A stretch of 64,000 bases of DNA from Burkholderia ubonensis subsp. mesacidophila (GCF_002097715.1 NZ_CP020738.1:434001-498000); one strand, 5' to 3'; positions 26,906 through 36,150 are shown, counted from the stretch's first letter. Numbers and translations are program-made. The notes: generated from the sequence alone by a model not told the origin.

Positions 26906-27943
26906 ATGCAGATTCGACGACTGAAGACAGTCCTTCTCGCCGCCGCGGCGATCCTGTCGGCGCCCGCGGCTCACGCGGCCGGCGGCGCGTGCGGGGACGG
27001 CAAGACGGTCCATTTCGCGGGAATCACGTGGGAAAGTGGGTCGTTCGCGACCGAAGTGCTGCGCCAGATCATGGAGAAGGGCTACGGCTGCAAGACCGAC
27101 GTCGTGCCGGGCAGCACCGCCGCGACGGAAACCGCGCTCGCGCGCAACGATCTGCAGATCTGGGCCGAACAGTGGACGGGCCGCAGCGAGATCACCGCGA
27201 AGGCGGTCGCGTCGGGCGCGGTGAAGCTGATCGGCGACACGCTGCCGGGCGGCACGAAGGAAGGCTGGTTCGTGCCGGAATACGTGGTCAAGGGCGATCC
27301 GGCCCGCAACATCAAGCCGGTCGCGCCGGGGCACGCGTCGGTCGGCGACCTGCCGAAGTTCAAGCAGGTGTTCGCGGATGAGGAGGAGCCGGACAAGGGC
27401 CGCTTCCTGAACTGCCCGACGGGCTGGGACTGCGAACGCGTGAACTCGCGCCTGTTGCGCGTGCTGAAGCTCGACCAGTCGTATACGAACTTCCACCCGG
27501 GCACCGGCGCCGCGCTCGACGCGGCGATCGCGTCCGCGTACCAGCGCGGCGCGCCGATCGTGTTCTATTACTGGGGGCCGGCCGCGCTGATGGCGAAGTA
27601 CAAGTTCGTCGCGCTGAAGATGCCTGCCTATAACGAAGCCTGCTGGAAGACGCTGCGCGACGAGAGCAGCACGCACCAGTGCGCGTCGTCGTACATGGTG
27701 TCGCACCTGACGGTCGGCGTGTCGAAGCCGTTCGCCGACGCGAACCCCGAGCTCGTCGCGATGTTCGAGAAGGTCCGCTTCCCGATGGACTTCCTGAACC
27801 AGACGATCCTCGACATGACGACGAAGAAGATCGATGGCGCAGCGATGGCGACGCAGTTCCTGCGCACCCATCCGGACATGTGGAAGCAGTGGGTGCCGAA
27901 CGACGTCGCGCAGAAGATCGCCGGCGGCCTGAAGGGTGCGTAA
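26906..27943 (+). CDS. ABC importer substrate-binding protein, ProX/OpuAC type
   Basis: A 345-residue periplasmic binding protein of the glycine betaine/choline/proline class. Sec signal at residues 1-25 ([20 protein letters not shown]...AHA). The mature part has [31 protein letters not shown] and [12 protein letters not shown], regions that form the aromatic quaternary-ammonium cage in this family. ATG 26906 follows CGGAGACGACC. It is the first gene of an operon with permease and ATPase. The ligand could be glycine betaine, choline or a related compound. Confidence 0.85.
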   Translation: MQIRRLKTVLLAAAAILSAPAAHAAGGACGDGKTVHFAGITWESGSFATEVLRQIMEKGYGCKTDVVPGSTAATETALARNDLQIWAEQWTGRSEITAKAVASGAVKLIGDTLPGGTKEGWFVPEYVVKGDPARNIKPVAPGHASVGDLPKFKQVFADEEEPDKGRFLNCPTGWDCERVNSRLLRVLKLDQSYTNFHPGTGAALDAAIASAYQRGAPIVFYYWGPAALMAKYKFVALKMPAYNEACWKTLRDESSTHQCASSYMVSHLTVGVSKPFADANPELVAMFEKVRFPMDFLNQTILDMTTKKIDGAAMATQFLRTHPDMWKQWVPNDVAQKIAGGLKGA

Positions 27944-27979
27944 CGCTCGCGCGCCCTTGCGGCGCGTCGGAGACTGGAT

Positions 27980-28939
27980 ATGAACGGCTTCTTCCTGCAA
28001 CTGTCGATCGCCGACTGGGTCAACAGCGCGCTCGAGACATTCGTCGCGCGGTACGGCGACAGTTTTCATCATTTCAGCGTGTTGATGCTGCGCTACCTGC
28101 TCGTGCCGCTCGAAGGCGCGCTGCGCGCGGCGCTGCCGTGGCTCGTGCTGCTCGCGGTCGGCGCGATCGCCTGGAACGCGACGCGCCGCGCGAGCCTCGG
28201 CGCGCTGTTCATGCTGCTGCTCTACGCGATCGGCTGCTTCGGCCTGTGGGACAAGCTGATGCAGACGCTCGCGCTGATGCTCGTCGCGACGGTGCTGTCG
28301 GTCGTGCTCGGCGTGCCGGCCGGGATTCTCGCGTCGCGCAGCCCGTTGCTGCGCCGGATGCTGCTGCCGGTGCTCGACGTGATGCAGACGCTGCCGAGCT
28401 TCGTCTACCTGATTCCGGTGCTGATGCTGTTCGGCCTCGGCAAGGTGCCCGCGATTCTCGCGACGATCATCTACGCGCTGCCGCCGCTGATCCGCCTGAC
28501 CGACCTCGGCATCCGCCAGGTCGATCCCGACGTGACCGAGGCCGCGCGCGCGTTCGGCACGACGCGCTGGCAGCTGCTCGTCAACGTGCAGCTGCCGCTG
28601 GCGCGGCCGAGCATCATGGCGGGCATCAACCAGACGACGATGATGGCGCTGTCGATGGTCGTGATCGCATCGATGATCGGCTCGCGCGGGCTCGGCGAGG
28701 ACGTGCTCGCAGGCATCCAGACGATGGACGTCGGCAAGGGCACGCAGGCCGGCATCGCGATCGTGATCCTCGCGATCGTGATCGACCGGATCAGCCAGGG
28801 CTTCGGCCAGGAGCGCCGCGCGCGCCGGCGGCTCGCGCAGCAGCGGCGGCAGAAGGGGGCGTCGCGCGTGCCGTACCGGCTGCCGCGCAAGGCGTCGTCG
28901 TCCGGCGTCGACTCGAATCAACCGGCGCAATCGTCCTAG
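27980..28939 (+). CDS. ABC importer permease, ProW type
   Basis: A 319-residue inner-membrane permease with about six or seven membrane helices. The binding-protein-dependent transport signature is at about residues 185-215 ([20 protein letters not shown]), which contacts the ATPase. The C-terminal tail is very basic ([15 protein letters not shown]). It sits 36 bp after the binding-protein gene and 14 bp before the ATPase gene, in one operon. Confidence 0.85.
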   Translation: MNGFFLQLSIADWVNSALETFVARYGDSFHHFSVLMLRYLLVPLEGALRAALPWLVLLAVGAIAWNATRRASLGALFMLLLYAIGCFGLWDKLMQTLALMLVATVLSVVLGVPAGILASRSPLLRRMLLPVLDVMQTLPSFVYLIPVLMLFGLGKVPAILATIIYALPPLIRLTDLGIRQVDPDVTEAARAFGTTRWQLLVNVQLPLARPSIMAGINQTTMMALSMVVIASMIGSRGLGEDVLAGIQTMDVGKGTQAGIAIVILAIVIDRISQGFGQERRARRRLAQQRRQKGASRVPYRLPRKASSSGVDSNQPAQSS

Positions 28940-28953
28940 GACCGGAGGCAGAT

Positions 28954-29775
28954 ATGGCGACCATCGACGTCAAGCACGTCTACAAACTGTTCGGCCCGGA
29001 AGCCGCGCACGCACGCGTGCTCGACCTGCTGCGCGCCGGCCGGCGCAAGGCCGACGTGCTGGCCGAAACGGGCTGCAACGTCGGGCTCAACGACGTGAGC
29101 CTCAGCATCGCGACCGGCGAGATCTTCGTGATCATGGGGCTGTCCGGCTCGGGCAAGTCGACGCTGGTGCGGCACTTCAACCGGCTGATCGAACCGACGG
29201 CCGGCGAGATCGTGATCGACGGCAGCGACGTCATCAGGCTCGACCCGCACGGGCTGCGCGAGCTGCGGCGCTACAAGGTCAGCATGGTGTTCCAGAACTT
29301 CGGGCTGCTGCCGCACCAGACCGTGCTCGACAACGCAGCGTATGCGCTGCGCACGCGCGGCGAGAAGCGACACGACGCGCTCGATGCCGCGCGCAACTGG
29401 CTGTCGAAGGTCGGGCTCGACGGTTACGCCGACCATTACCCGGACGAGCTGTCGGGCGGCATGCGGCAGCGCGTAGGCCTGGCGCGTGCGCTGGCCGCGG
29501 ACACCGACGTGCTGCTGATGGACGAGGCGTTCTCCGCGCTCGATCCGCTGATCCGCACCGAGATGCAGGACCAGTTGCTCGAGCTGCAGGCGACGCTGAA
29601 CAAGACCATCGTGTTCATCACGCACGATCTCGACGAGGCGCTGCGGATCGGCAACCGGATCGCGATCCTGCGCGACGGCACGCTCGTGCAGGTCGGCACG
29701 CCGGACGACATCCTGTCGCGGCCGGCGGATGACTACGTGCGGCGGTTCGTCGAGAAGCGCACAGGCGTGAACTGA
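28954..29775 (+). CDS. ABC importer ATPase, ProV type without CBS domains
   Basis: A 273-residue ATPase. Walker [11 protein letters not shown]-loop [11 protein letters not shown], signature LSGGMRQRV, Walker [14 protein letters not shown] and the switch His in [10 protein letters not shown] are all intact. The N-terminal extension ([18 protein letters not shown]) is typical of ProV/OpuAA. It ends just after the ATPase core and lacks the two CBS domains that sense ionic strength in osmotic ProV proteins. That favours a nutrient-uptake rather than an osmosensing role. ATG 28954 follows GGAGGC. Confidence 0.85.
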   Translation: MATIDVKHVYKLFGPEAAHARVLDLLRAGRRKADVLAETGCNVGLNDVSLSIATGEIFVIMGLSGSGKSTLVRHFNRLIEPTAGEIVIDGSDVIRLDPHGLRELRRYKVSMVFQNFGLLPHQTVLDNAAYALRTRGEKRHDALDAARNWLSKVGLDGYADHYPDELSGGMRQRVGLARALAADTDVLLMDEAFSALDPLIRTEMQDQLLELQATLNKTIVFITHDLDEALRIGNRIAILRDGTLVQVGTPDDILSRPADDYVRRFVEKRTGVN

Positions 29776-29997
29776 GCCGCCGGATCGAACCCGCCAGCGC
29801 TTGACGCAAACAGGATTCGAAGAAAAAAAACACGCGATCGCAGTTGATACGTTTCTGAATGGCCCCTGCGCGCGGCCTTTGCCGCCCTTGCGGAACGAAT
29901 CTGGCCGGAAGTCCTTGCTGGACAGGCATCTGCGATCGCAATCGAATATCCGATGCTACGGGTGAACCCGGAGGCACGAAACGACCGTGCCAAAGGT

Positions 29998-30223
29998 GAA
30001 ACGTTTCGAGTTCGTCGCAGCGGTATGGAAAACCCCGGCATGTACTTGAATGCAAACGAGAATTCATCCGCGCATCGGGGCTGTTCCGCAGGCGTGCCGA
30101 GCGGCGCGTTTCAAACTTGAAACATAAATCGCACGCCGAAATCGGGCGAATCGGGCCAATTCGCGCGAAAAATCCAACTTTCTCTTTGCATTCAGTCACT
30201 TGCGTGATTGGCACCGCCAATGC
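29998..30223 (+). promoter_or_regulatory. Candidate sigma-54 promoter with upstream activator palindromes
   Basis: TTGGCACCGCCAATGC at 30208-30223 matches the -24/-12 sigma-54 consensus: GG at 30210-30211 and GC at 30222-30223, ten bases apart, with TGGCAC intact. The start codon of the Gly-rich gene is 62 bp downstream. About 100 bp upstream, GTTTCAA-AC-TTGAAAC (30108-30123) is a perfect 7+7 inverted repeat, and GAAACGTTTC (29998-30007) is a related palindrome. Such spacing is usual for enhancer-binding proteins. The remainder of 29776-30284 holds no gene. Confidence 0.55.
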
Positions 30224-30284
30224 GTGACGTGGTCCGGATTGGCGCAGTCGGCCAAGCCGCCCCTCGTTACTTCAGGAGGATTTC

Positions 30285-31529
30285 ATGCGCAAAACTTTAT
30301 TGGCGTCCGCTGCAGTCCTCGCCTTAGGATGCAGCGGCTACGCGATGGCCAACCCGTGCAGCAGCGATAGCAGTTCGACATGCAGCCAGAAGGCCGATGA
30401 CGGATCGAACACGATGACCAACACGGTAGGCTCGACTCAGACCTCGACCACCGGGTCCAATGCGAACGAAGTCTCGCCCGGCGCGAGCGTCTATCAGGAT
30501 TCCTACAACAGCACCAAGGTCGTCGCGCTCAGCAAGCTCGACGGCTACGTCAGCAACGTCCAGGTCTGGGGCATCGGCAACCAGGCGACCAACTCGGGCA
30601 GCGCGGCCGGCGGAAGCGGCGGCAAGGGCGGCAACGGGTATGGCGCCGGCGGCAAGGGCGGCATCGGCGGTAACGGCGGCGCCGGCGGCGCCGGCGGCAG
30701 CGGCGGCAGCGCGCATAACGGCAGTGCGTCGGCGGGCAGGGCCAGCAACGGCAGTGCGACGGCCGGCACCGGCAACGGTGGCGGAGGCGGAAACGGCGGC
30801 GCATCCGGGGCCACCGGCGGGGGAGGCGGCTACGCCACGGCGAGCGGCGGCTCAGGCTCAGGCACGGGTGGCGGCGCACTCGCGGCTTCGGTCGGCGTCG
30901 GCGGCCCGGGCAAGGGCAGCGGCACCGGCTGGGGCGGCGGCACAGGCACAGCCGATCCCGGTTCCGCATGGGCCAGGAATCATGGCAGCGGAAGCGCAAC
31001 GGCGTCGACCGGCAGCGGCACAGGCACCGGTACAGGTACCGGCACGGGCAGCGGCAGCGGCTCGGGCGGCGCAGGGTCGTCAGGCGCGGCGACGGCTGCG
31101 GGCGGAGCCGGCACGGGCACGGGCGGCGCCGGCACGTCTTCGGGCGGTGCGGGCGGCACGGCGGCGGCGGTTGCGGGCAACGGCGCGGCAGGCGGCGCGG
31201 GCACGGGCGGCAGCGCGGCCAACGGTGGCGCCTCGACGACGGCCAGCAACGGCAGCGCGACCGCCGGTAGCGGCGCGGTAGGTGCGATGGGCGGCGCGGG
31301 CGGCGCGGGCGGCACCGGCAACGGCGGCGTCGGCAACGGCGCAGTCGGCGGCGCGGGTGGCGCAGGCGGAGCCAATGCGGTCAACGCGGGGACGTTCAAC
31401 ATGTCCAACGCGATGGCGAGCGTCGGTCAGTCCGCGGCAGGCATCATGGTCGCCAACCAGAACAGCGGCTTGGCGTCGCTGGTGCAGCAGGCCGTGACCG
31501 TGCAGGCGAACCTGACCGTCGGACGTTAG
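30285..31529 (+). CDS. Exported Gly/Ala/Ser/Thr-rich repetitive protein, putative surface or amyloid-like subunit
   Basis: A 414-residue exported protein with Sec signal MRKTLLASAAVLALGCSGYAMA. Residues 24-105 are Ser/Thr/Asn-rich with two early cysteines (NPCSSDSSSTC). About 106-365 is low-complexity Gly-rich sequence (GGxG, GTGTGTGSGSG, and NGSATAG-type repeats). The last 45 residues form a distinct conserved-looking tail (NMSNAMASVGQSAAGIMVAN, then a QQAVTVQANLTV end). It leads an operon with a C39 peptidase and small exported proteins, near a FapF-like barrel, so it is the best candidate for the secreted fibre or matrix subunit. It lacks the FapC repeat consensus and C-terminal CxxC, so it is not a direct FapC orthologue. 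It resembles PE_PGRS-type composition only superficially. Confidence 0.6.
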   Translation: MRKTLLASAAVLALGCSGYAMANPCSSDSSSTCSQKADDGSNTMTNTVGSTQTSTTGSNANEVSPGASVYQDSYNSTKVVALSKLDGYVSNVQVWGIGNQATNSGSAAGGSGGKGGNGYGAGGKGGIGGNGGAGGAGGSGGSAHNGSASAGRASNGSATAGTGNGGGGGNGGASGATGGGGGYATASGGSGSGTGGGALAASVGVGGPGKGSGTGWGGGTGTADPGSAWARNHGSGSATASTGSGTGTGTGTGTGSGSGSGGAGSSGAATAAGGAGTGTGGAGTSSGGAGGTAAAVAGNGAAGGAGTGGSAANGGASTTASNGSATAGSGAVGAMGGAGGAGGTGNGGVGNGAVGGAGGAGGANAVNAGTFNMSNAMASVGQSAAGIMVANQNSGLASLVQQAVTVQANLTVGR

Positions 31530-31762
31530 AACGGCCGGTCGGCCCCGGCGAAACGTACGCATGGCCGCGGGGTGCAGGCGATCCCGCGGCTTGCGTGCCC
31601 TCGCCGGACGGACAGGACGGCCGGCGACGGCGGGATGGCCGAATGGCCGCCTTGCCGTTGCCGGCCCATGCCGGCCTGATTTCCGTCGATCGACGGTCAC
31701 GCAGATTCCGCTCCCTGCGCGTCGGGTTCGAGCCGATCCGCGCAGGGCCCAAGGAGACAGCC

Positions 31763-32224
31763 ATGCGAATCCGCAACGCATTTTCGCTGCTGCTATTGCC
31801 TGCGGCGCTGTTGGCGGGCCTGACGGCCCGGGCGGCGCCGGACGCGTCGCGAACCAATGGGGACGCAGCCGTCAGCGCTGCGTCAACGTCCGAACCCAGC
31901 ACACCGGTGGCGCTCTCGGACCTGGCCGCGCCCGTTCCGGCCGTGGTCGCCGCACCGCCTGCGACCGCGCACGCGGACGACTTCGGGGTCGCGATGACGC
32001 CTGGCCAGCTCGACGAGCATCGGGGCGGCGATGCGCTGATCGGCCAGAACTACTTGACCGGCGCGGTTTCCGACAACGTCGCGAACCGGGTGTCGACGGG
32101 CTCGAATTCGATTGTCGACGGCTCGTTCGCCAATTCGAGCGGGTTGCCGACGGTGATCCAGAATACCGGCGCCAACGTGCTGATTCAGAACGCAACGGTG
32201 CTCAACGTACGCTTCGGGAACTGA
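31763..32224 (+). CDS. Small exported protein with double-Gly leader-like motif (Fap-locus type)
   Basis: A 153-residue protein from ATG 31763, preceded by AAGGAGA. Sec signal MRIRNAFSLLLLPAALLAGLTARA, then a Pro/Ala-rich linker. At residues 78-89 comes MTPGQLDEHRGG, which fits the LSxxELxxIxGG leader consensus recognised by C39 peptidases. The remaining 64 residues are Asn/Gln/Val-rich (STGSNSIVDGSFANSSGLPT, VIQNTGANVLIQNATVLNV), a beta-rich pattern like small Fap-operon proteins. It lies 3 bp upstream of the C39 peptidase gene. Processing after G89 would release the C-terminal piece. That is inference. Confidence 0.65.
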   Translation: MRIRNAFSLLLLPAALLAGLTARAAPDASRTNGDAAVSAASTSEPSTPVALSDLAAPVPAVVAAPPATAHADDFGVAMTPGQLDEHRGGDALIGQNYLTGAVSDNVANRVSTGSNSIVDGSFANSSGLPTVIQNTGANVLIQNATVLNVRFGN

Positions 32225-32227
32225 GCG

Positions 32228-32920
32228 ATGAGACAGGCTGCCGCGGTGTGGATGGCGGCGCTCGCGTGCGCGCTGGCGGGCGCGGCTGCGCAGGCGGACG
32301 AGATGACCGTCGTCGATCCGGCCGGCGCCGGCTTCGCGATGCACGTCACGAGTCTCAAGGAAGCGCGTTTCAAGCGCACCGTGAAGCAGCAGTTCGACTT
32401 CAGCTGCGGGTCGGCCGCCGTCGCGACGCTGCTGACTTACCAGTACGACTATCCGATGACCGAGCAGACCGCGTTCGCCCAGATGTGGGAGAACGGTAAT
32501 CAGGAGAAGATTCGCCGGCAGGGATTCTCGCTGCTCGACATCCGGCGCTTTCTCGAGGCGCACGGCTTCGTCGCGGACGGCTACGAGCTGCCGCTGCAGA
32601 CGCTCGCCAGGACGCACACGCCGGCGATCGTGCTGATCACCGAGCACGGCTATCACCATTTCGTGGTCGTGAAGGGGCTGCGCAACGGGCGTGTGCTCGT
32701 CGGCGATCCGGCCACCGGCACGCGGCCGATTTCGCTGGCGAGTTTCGAGCAGAAGTGGGAAGACCATGTGATTTTCGTGATCCACAACAAGCCCGAACTT
32801 GCGGTGTTCAACGACCCGCGCGACTGGCGCGTCGCGCCCAGCGCGCCGCTCTACACCGGCATCAACCGCGATGGCCTGTACAACGTCGTGATGCCGAAGC
32901 ACGGACCGAGCGACTTTTGA
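32228..32920 (+). CDS. Periplasmic C39-family peptidase (FapD-like)
   Basis: A 230-residue exported papain-like peptidase. Sec signal to about residue 23 (...ALAGAAAQA). The catalytic set is complete: oxyanion Gln54, C60 in QFDFSCGSAA, H144 in GYHHFVVV and D160 in LVGDPATG. C39 enzymes normally cut double-Gly leaders and are fused to ABC exporters; here the domain is free and periplasmic, as in FapD of the Pseudomonas amyloid system. It sits between two genes whose products both carry a matching double-Gly motif at residues 88-89, the obvious candidate substrates. Confidence 0.8.
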   Translation: MRQAAAVWMAALACALAGAAAQADEMTVVDPAGAGFAMHVTSLKEARFKRTVKQQFDFSCGSAAVATLLTYQYDYPMTEQTAFAQMWENGNQEKIRRQGFSLLDIRRFLEAHGFVADGYELPLQTLARTHTPAIVLITEHGYHHFVVVKGLRNGRVLVGDPATGTRPISLASFEQKWEDHVIFVIHNKPELAVFNDPRDWRVAPSAPLYTGINRDGLYNVVMPKHGPSDF

Positions 32921-32928
32921 GGACCGTC

Positions 32929-33558
32929 ATGAGATCCGAGACCAGGAGGATCGCTGTGATCGCCGCGATGGCGTGCGGCGGGATGACGTCGATGGGCGCG
33001 GAGGCGATGCAGGACGCAGCGCCGGCCGCGATCGGCGAATGCGTCGTGCAGGCGAGCGGGGCGTGGCCGGCATCCGGGCCGGCGGCGTCGGCGCCCGGTC
33101 AAGCGCAGGACAGTCAAGCGCAGCACGGGCGGAACTGGCCGGCGGGCGGCGCTGTCGCGCTCAGCGACGCGCGCCTCGACGCGATGCGAGGCGGCTTCGA
33201 TCTGCCGGGCGGCCTGCAGGTTTCGTTCGGCATATCGCGTGTCGCGTTCGTGAACGGCAACCTGGTCACGACGACCAACTTCAACATTCCGGACGTCAGC
33301 CAGATCACCGCGCAGCAGGCGCAGGCGCTGGCGGCCGCGAACGTGGGCGCGCTGATCCAGGTCGGCTCCGGCAATGCCGCGCAGCCCGCCGCGCTGCCGG
33401 CGCTGACCGGCGCGGTGATCCAGAATACGTTGAACAACCAGCACATCCAGGCGCTGACCACGATCAATACGTCCGTCAACACGCTGTCGATGTTCAAGAA
33501 CCTGAACATCATGTCGACGCTCAACAATGCGCTGACCGGCGCATTGCCTGGCAGATGA
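32929..33558 (+). CDS. Second exported protein with double-Gly leader-like motif (Fap-locus type)
   Basis: A 209-residue protein from ATG 32929. It has a signal-like N-terminus (RRIAVIAAMACGGMTSMGAEA) and a Gln/Ala/Pro-rich linker. LSDARLDAMRGG at residues 79-90 closely matches the LSxxELxxIxGG double-Gly consensus. The C-terminal 120 residues begin FDLPGGLQVSFGISRVAFVN and are rich in Asn/Gln/Thr (VIQNTLNNQHIQALTTINTS). The VIQNT motif is shared with the 153-residue protein upstream. It starts 8 bp after the C39 peptidase gene, in the same operon. It may be a FapE/FapA-type accessory or minor subunit. Confidence 0.65.
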   Translation: MRSETRRIAVIAAMACGGMTSMGAEAMQDAAPAAIGECVVQASGAWPASGPAASAPGQAQDSQAQHGRNWPAGGAVALSDARLDAMRGGFDLPGGLQVSFGISRVAFVNGNLVTTTNFNIPDVSQITAQQAQALAAANVGALIQVGSGNAAQPAALPALTGAVIQNTLNNQHIQALTTINTSVNTLSMFKNLNIMSTLNNALTGALPGR

Positions 33559-33616
33559 GCGGGCAGATGAACTGGCGGCCGCATGCCGGGGGGCCGGCGC
33601 GCGTCGCACGGCCGCC

Positions 33617-34975
33617 TCAGAACGCAATCGGCACGCGCAGCGTCATGGCCACGTCCGGCGTGTCGCGCGTGAGGCCCGCGCCGATCGACAGGTTCAGCGT
33701 GGTCTTCGGCGACAGCCGGTACGAGTAGCCGATCAGCAGCGTGCCGAGGATCACGCGCACCGAGCCCGGCACCGTCTGGCCGTTCTCCTTCGTGGGCAGC
33801 ACGATGCTCTGGTCGTAGCCGAGGCTGACCGACGCCTTCTCGTTCAGCGCGAGGCCCATGCCGATGTTGAAGCCCCAGATGTCGCCGGGCTGCACGCTGC
33901 CGACGAAGGCCTTCTGCCCGTTGAGGATCGTGAGACTCAAGTTGTCGCGGCCGAAGCTGTGCAGATAGCTGAAGTTGCCGAAGAACACCACCGGATCGGA
34001 CGGAAAGAGCCAGGTGAGGCCCGGCTGGATCGCGTAGAAGCCGGAGCCGGTCGGCTGCTCGAGCGGCAGGCCGGTGCCGGTAGTGTTGCCGACGCAGCGC
34101 GTGACGCAGTCGGTGACGACGTCGAACGGGCTCTTGCCGGTGGCGGTCTTGAAGCGGAGCCAGCCGATGTAATAGAACTTGTCGGGCCCGCCGTTGTTGA
34201 ACTGGTAGCGCAGCGTCATTTCGACGTCGCCGAGCCCGTTGCCGTGGCTGTTGAACGTGTTGTCCTGGGCGGAACCGGTGAAGATCTCGCGGCTGACCGT
34301 GTCGTTCGTCGAGTACACGTAGGGGATGCGGACTTCGACTTCCATCCGGTTGGTGATCCCGTAGCGCGCTGCGACCGCGGCCGTCAGCGTGGTCGTCTTG
34401 ACTTCCCGCACGTCGATCAGGCCGATCAGCAGCGCCGGGATGATCGTGTAGCCGACGAGTGCGACGCGGTTCGACGATGAATAGCTGAACTGGAACGACG
34501 GCTCGACGACGAACTTGTGCTTGGGCGTCAGCACGCCGGGCTGATCGAAGATCGGCGCGACGGGCGGCGGCGCGGTGTCCGGCACGGGCGCCTGGCCGAC
34601 CGGCTGGCTCGGCGCAGGGGGGGAGACGGATTGCACGTTGCCGGAGCCGGGATCGGGGCCGGGGGCGCCGGCTGCCGTTGCGGCGTCGGTCTGCGGCGCC
34701 GTGCCACCGGCGTCGCCGTTACCCGCGCCACGTTTGACCGCAAGCTCGCGGGCGTCGAGCGCCCGGCTCAGGCGCGAGAGATTCGCTTCTTCATCGGCCA
34801 GTTTGCGCTTGAGCGCGTCCAGTTCCTGCAGATGGTGATCGACTTCCCGGCGCAGCGCGGAGATGTTCTCCTGAGTCGACTGGGCGTCGAGCGACTGCGC
34901 GTGCGCCTCGGCTTGAAAGAGCAGCACGCTTGCATAGGTGATGGCACGGATGTGGCGAAATGGCATGCGCTTCAC
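33617..34975 (-). CDS. FapF-like outer-membrane beta-barrel with N-terminal coiled coil
   Basis: A 452-residue outer-membrane protein. Signal MKRMPFRHIRAITYASVLLFQAEAHA; coiled coil at about 35-80 (NISALRREVDHHLQELDALK, RKLADEEANLSRLSRALDAR). A Gly/Pro/Ala-rich disordered linker covers about 85-150, and an alternating amphipathic beta-barrel runs from HKFVVEPSFQFSYSSSNRVA to the C-terminal VPIAF. Signal, coiled coil, linker and barrel in that order is the architecture of FapF, the trimeric pore that exports functional amyloid in Pseudomonas. It is tail to tail with the small exported-protein operon (58 bp) on the opposite strand, unlike Pseudomonas where fapF closes the operon. Confidence 0.75.
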   Translation of the reverse strand: MKRMPFRHIRAITYASVLLFQAEAHAQSLDAQSTQENISALRREVDHHLQELDALKRKLADEEANLSRLSRALDARELAVKRGAGNGDAGGTAPQTDAATAAGAPGPDPGSGNVQSVSPPAPSQPVGQAPVPDTAPPPVAPIFDQPGVLTPKHKFVVEPSFQFSYSSSNRVALVGYTIIPALLIGLIDVREVKTTTLTAAVAARYGITNRMEVEVRIPYVYSTNDTVSREIFTGSAQDNTFNSHGNGLGDVEMTLRYQFNNGGPDKFYYIGWLRFKTATGKSPFDVVTDCVTRCVGNTTGTGLPLEQPTGSGFYAIQPGLTWLFPSDPVVFFGNFSYLHSFGRDNLSLTILNGQKAFVGSVQPGDIWGFNIGMGLALNEKASVSLGYDQSIVLPTKENGQTVPGSVRVILGTLLIGYSYRLSPKTTLNLSIGAGLTRDTPDVAMTLRVPIAF

Positions 34976-35353
34976 GGTGCGTCTCCATGATCAGGCTTGC
35001 AGATTCACCCCGATGCACATCGACGGCAGGCCAAAGGATGGCTCTCTGGCGGCATCGACGCGGCGCGATCGAGTGCGATGCAACATCGGCAGCGAGGCCA
35101 CGCGCCGACGCAGGACTGTCATGTGCACGACGTCACCACAACGTCACTCCCGCCGCCCGAACGATGCGGCAGCAGACTTCACGAGGCTAGTGCAGGCGGG
35201 CTGCGAAAGCCAACCAGACAAACCCTTGTTCGCGTGCGGCGGGAGACACGGGGAACACCTGTTTCGCGGGGGCTTTCGTCAAAACCGAATGCATGTTTCG
35301 CGCCTGTGGGACGGGGCGCGTTCATGCCATCTTCACGGATTGGCGTGACGACG
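34976..35353. other. Intergenic region upstream of the FapF-like gene
   Basis: There are 378 bp between the FapF-like gene (leftward) and an unknown membrane-protein gene also running leftward. It must hold the FapF-like promoter. I see no convincing -24/-12 or -35/-10 pair and no supportable gene. Confidence 0.35.
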
Positions 35354-35899
35354 TTACCCGTTGCCAGCGGTCGATCTGATGACCGACACGTCGACGAGCC
35401 GGACACCGTACGGGCCGACCAGCTCCTTGACCTTGATCACCCCGGATACGTACGCGTTCGGCAAACCCAGATCGCGATTGCAGAGCACGATCGGCTTCCC
35501 GAGCGCGTCGTCGTCGAATCGAATACGGTATCGGCAGCCTTTTGCACTGTCTCCCGGCGTGAAGCCGGCTTCGAAGGATCGGGGCGAATGCGCGGTCACC
35601 CTGACCAGCATCGACAGCGCGAACAGACCGAACACCATGCCCCAGCCGCCGACCATGAACATGCACAGGAGCAACTCCTTGATGCTGCCGGCCTTGCGCA
35701 TGTCGGGAGACACATAGGCGGCCAGCACCGCGAAGGCAATGGCAGGCACGGCGACACAAGCCGTGGAGCCGGGCCAGCCGCCGGGGTGGCAATTGTCCGT
35801 GAACCACATGCCGGCCATCATGATCACGAAGGGCCCCATGATGAGCGACATGAAAGTGATCGCGTGCCAGCGCTTGATTTCTTCTTTTCGTTTGGTCAT
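35354..35899 (-). CDS. Unknown inner-membrane protein
   Basis: A 181-residue protein from ATG 35899 (MTKRKEEIKRWHAITF). Three or four hydrophobic segments lie in the first 120 residues (FMSLIMGPFVIMMAGMWFT; VPAIAFAVLAAYV; LLCMFMVGGWGMVFGLFALS). A soluble C-terminal domain of about 70 residues follows, with CRYRIRF and IVLCNRDLGLP. No family is recognised. A longer upstream frame is rejected because it overlaps the divergent promoter. It is divergent from the next two unknown genes, and low similarity to anything familiar suggests an accessory locus. Confidence 0.6.
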   Translation of the reverse strand: MTKRKEEIKRWHAITFMSLIMGPFVIMMAGMWFTDNCHPGGWPGSTACVAVPAIAFAVLAAYVSPDMRKAGSIKELLLCMFMVGGWGMVFGLFALSMLVRVTAHSPRSFEAGFTPGDSAKGCRYRIRFDDDALGKPIVLCNRDLGLPNAYVSGVIKVKELVGPYGVRLVDVSVIRSTAGNG

Positions 35900-36150
35900 C
35901 GAATCGGGAGTGCATCGCGGGGAAACATCCGGATCATTATGACCGACGTGCGACGCGATGCCGTGATCAGGCAGGCCGCGCGTTTCGCGTTCGCTATCGC
36001 CGCCGGCTGCGTCGGTTTTCTGGCAGTATGTCGGCGCGCGGTACCGGCGCTTCCCGCCGGCGGCTTGCGCGTTCAAGCATGGATGCCGCACGGCCGGTTC
36101 GGCCGGCATGCGCACATCGATCCCGACACTACGCCGACCACCTTCGCCAG

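Noticed and set aside
25283..28930. A 1215-codon open frame on the minus strand
   Set aside because: It overlaps the ProXWV-like operon and porin in another frame, has Arg/His-rich composition typical of antisense frames in GC-rich DNA, and shows no motif.
30600..31400. Repetitive GGC/GCG DNA that might be a tandem repeat array or CRISPR-like
   Set aside because: The repetition follows codons of a Gly-rich protein; there are no fixed repeats with unique spacers.
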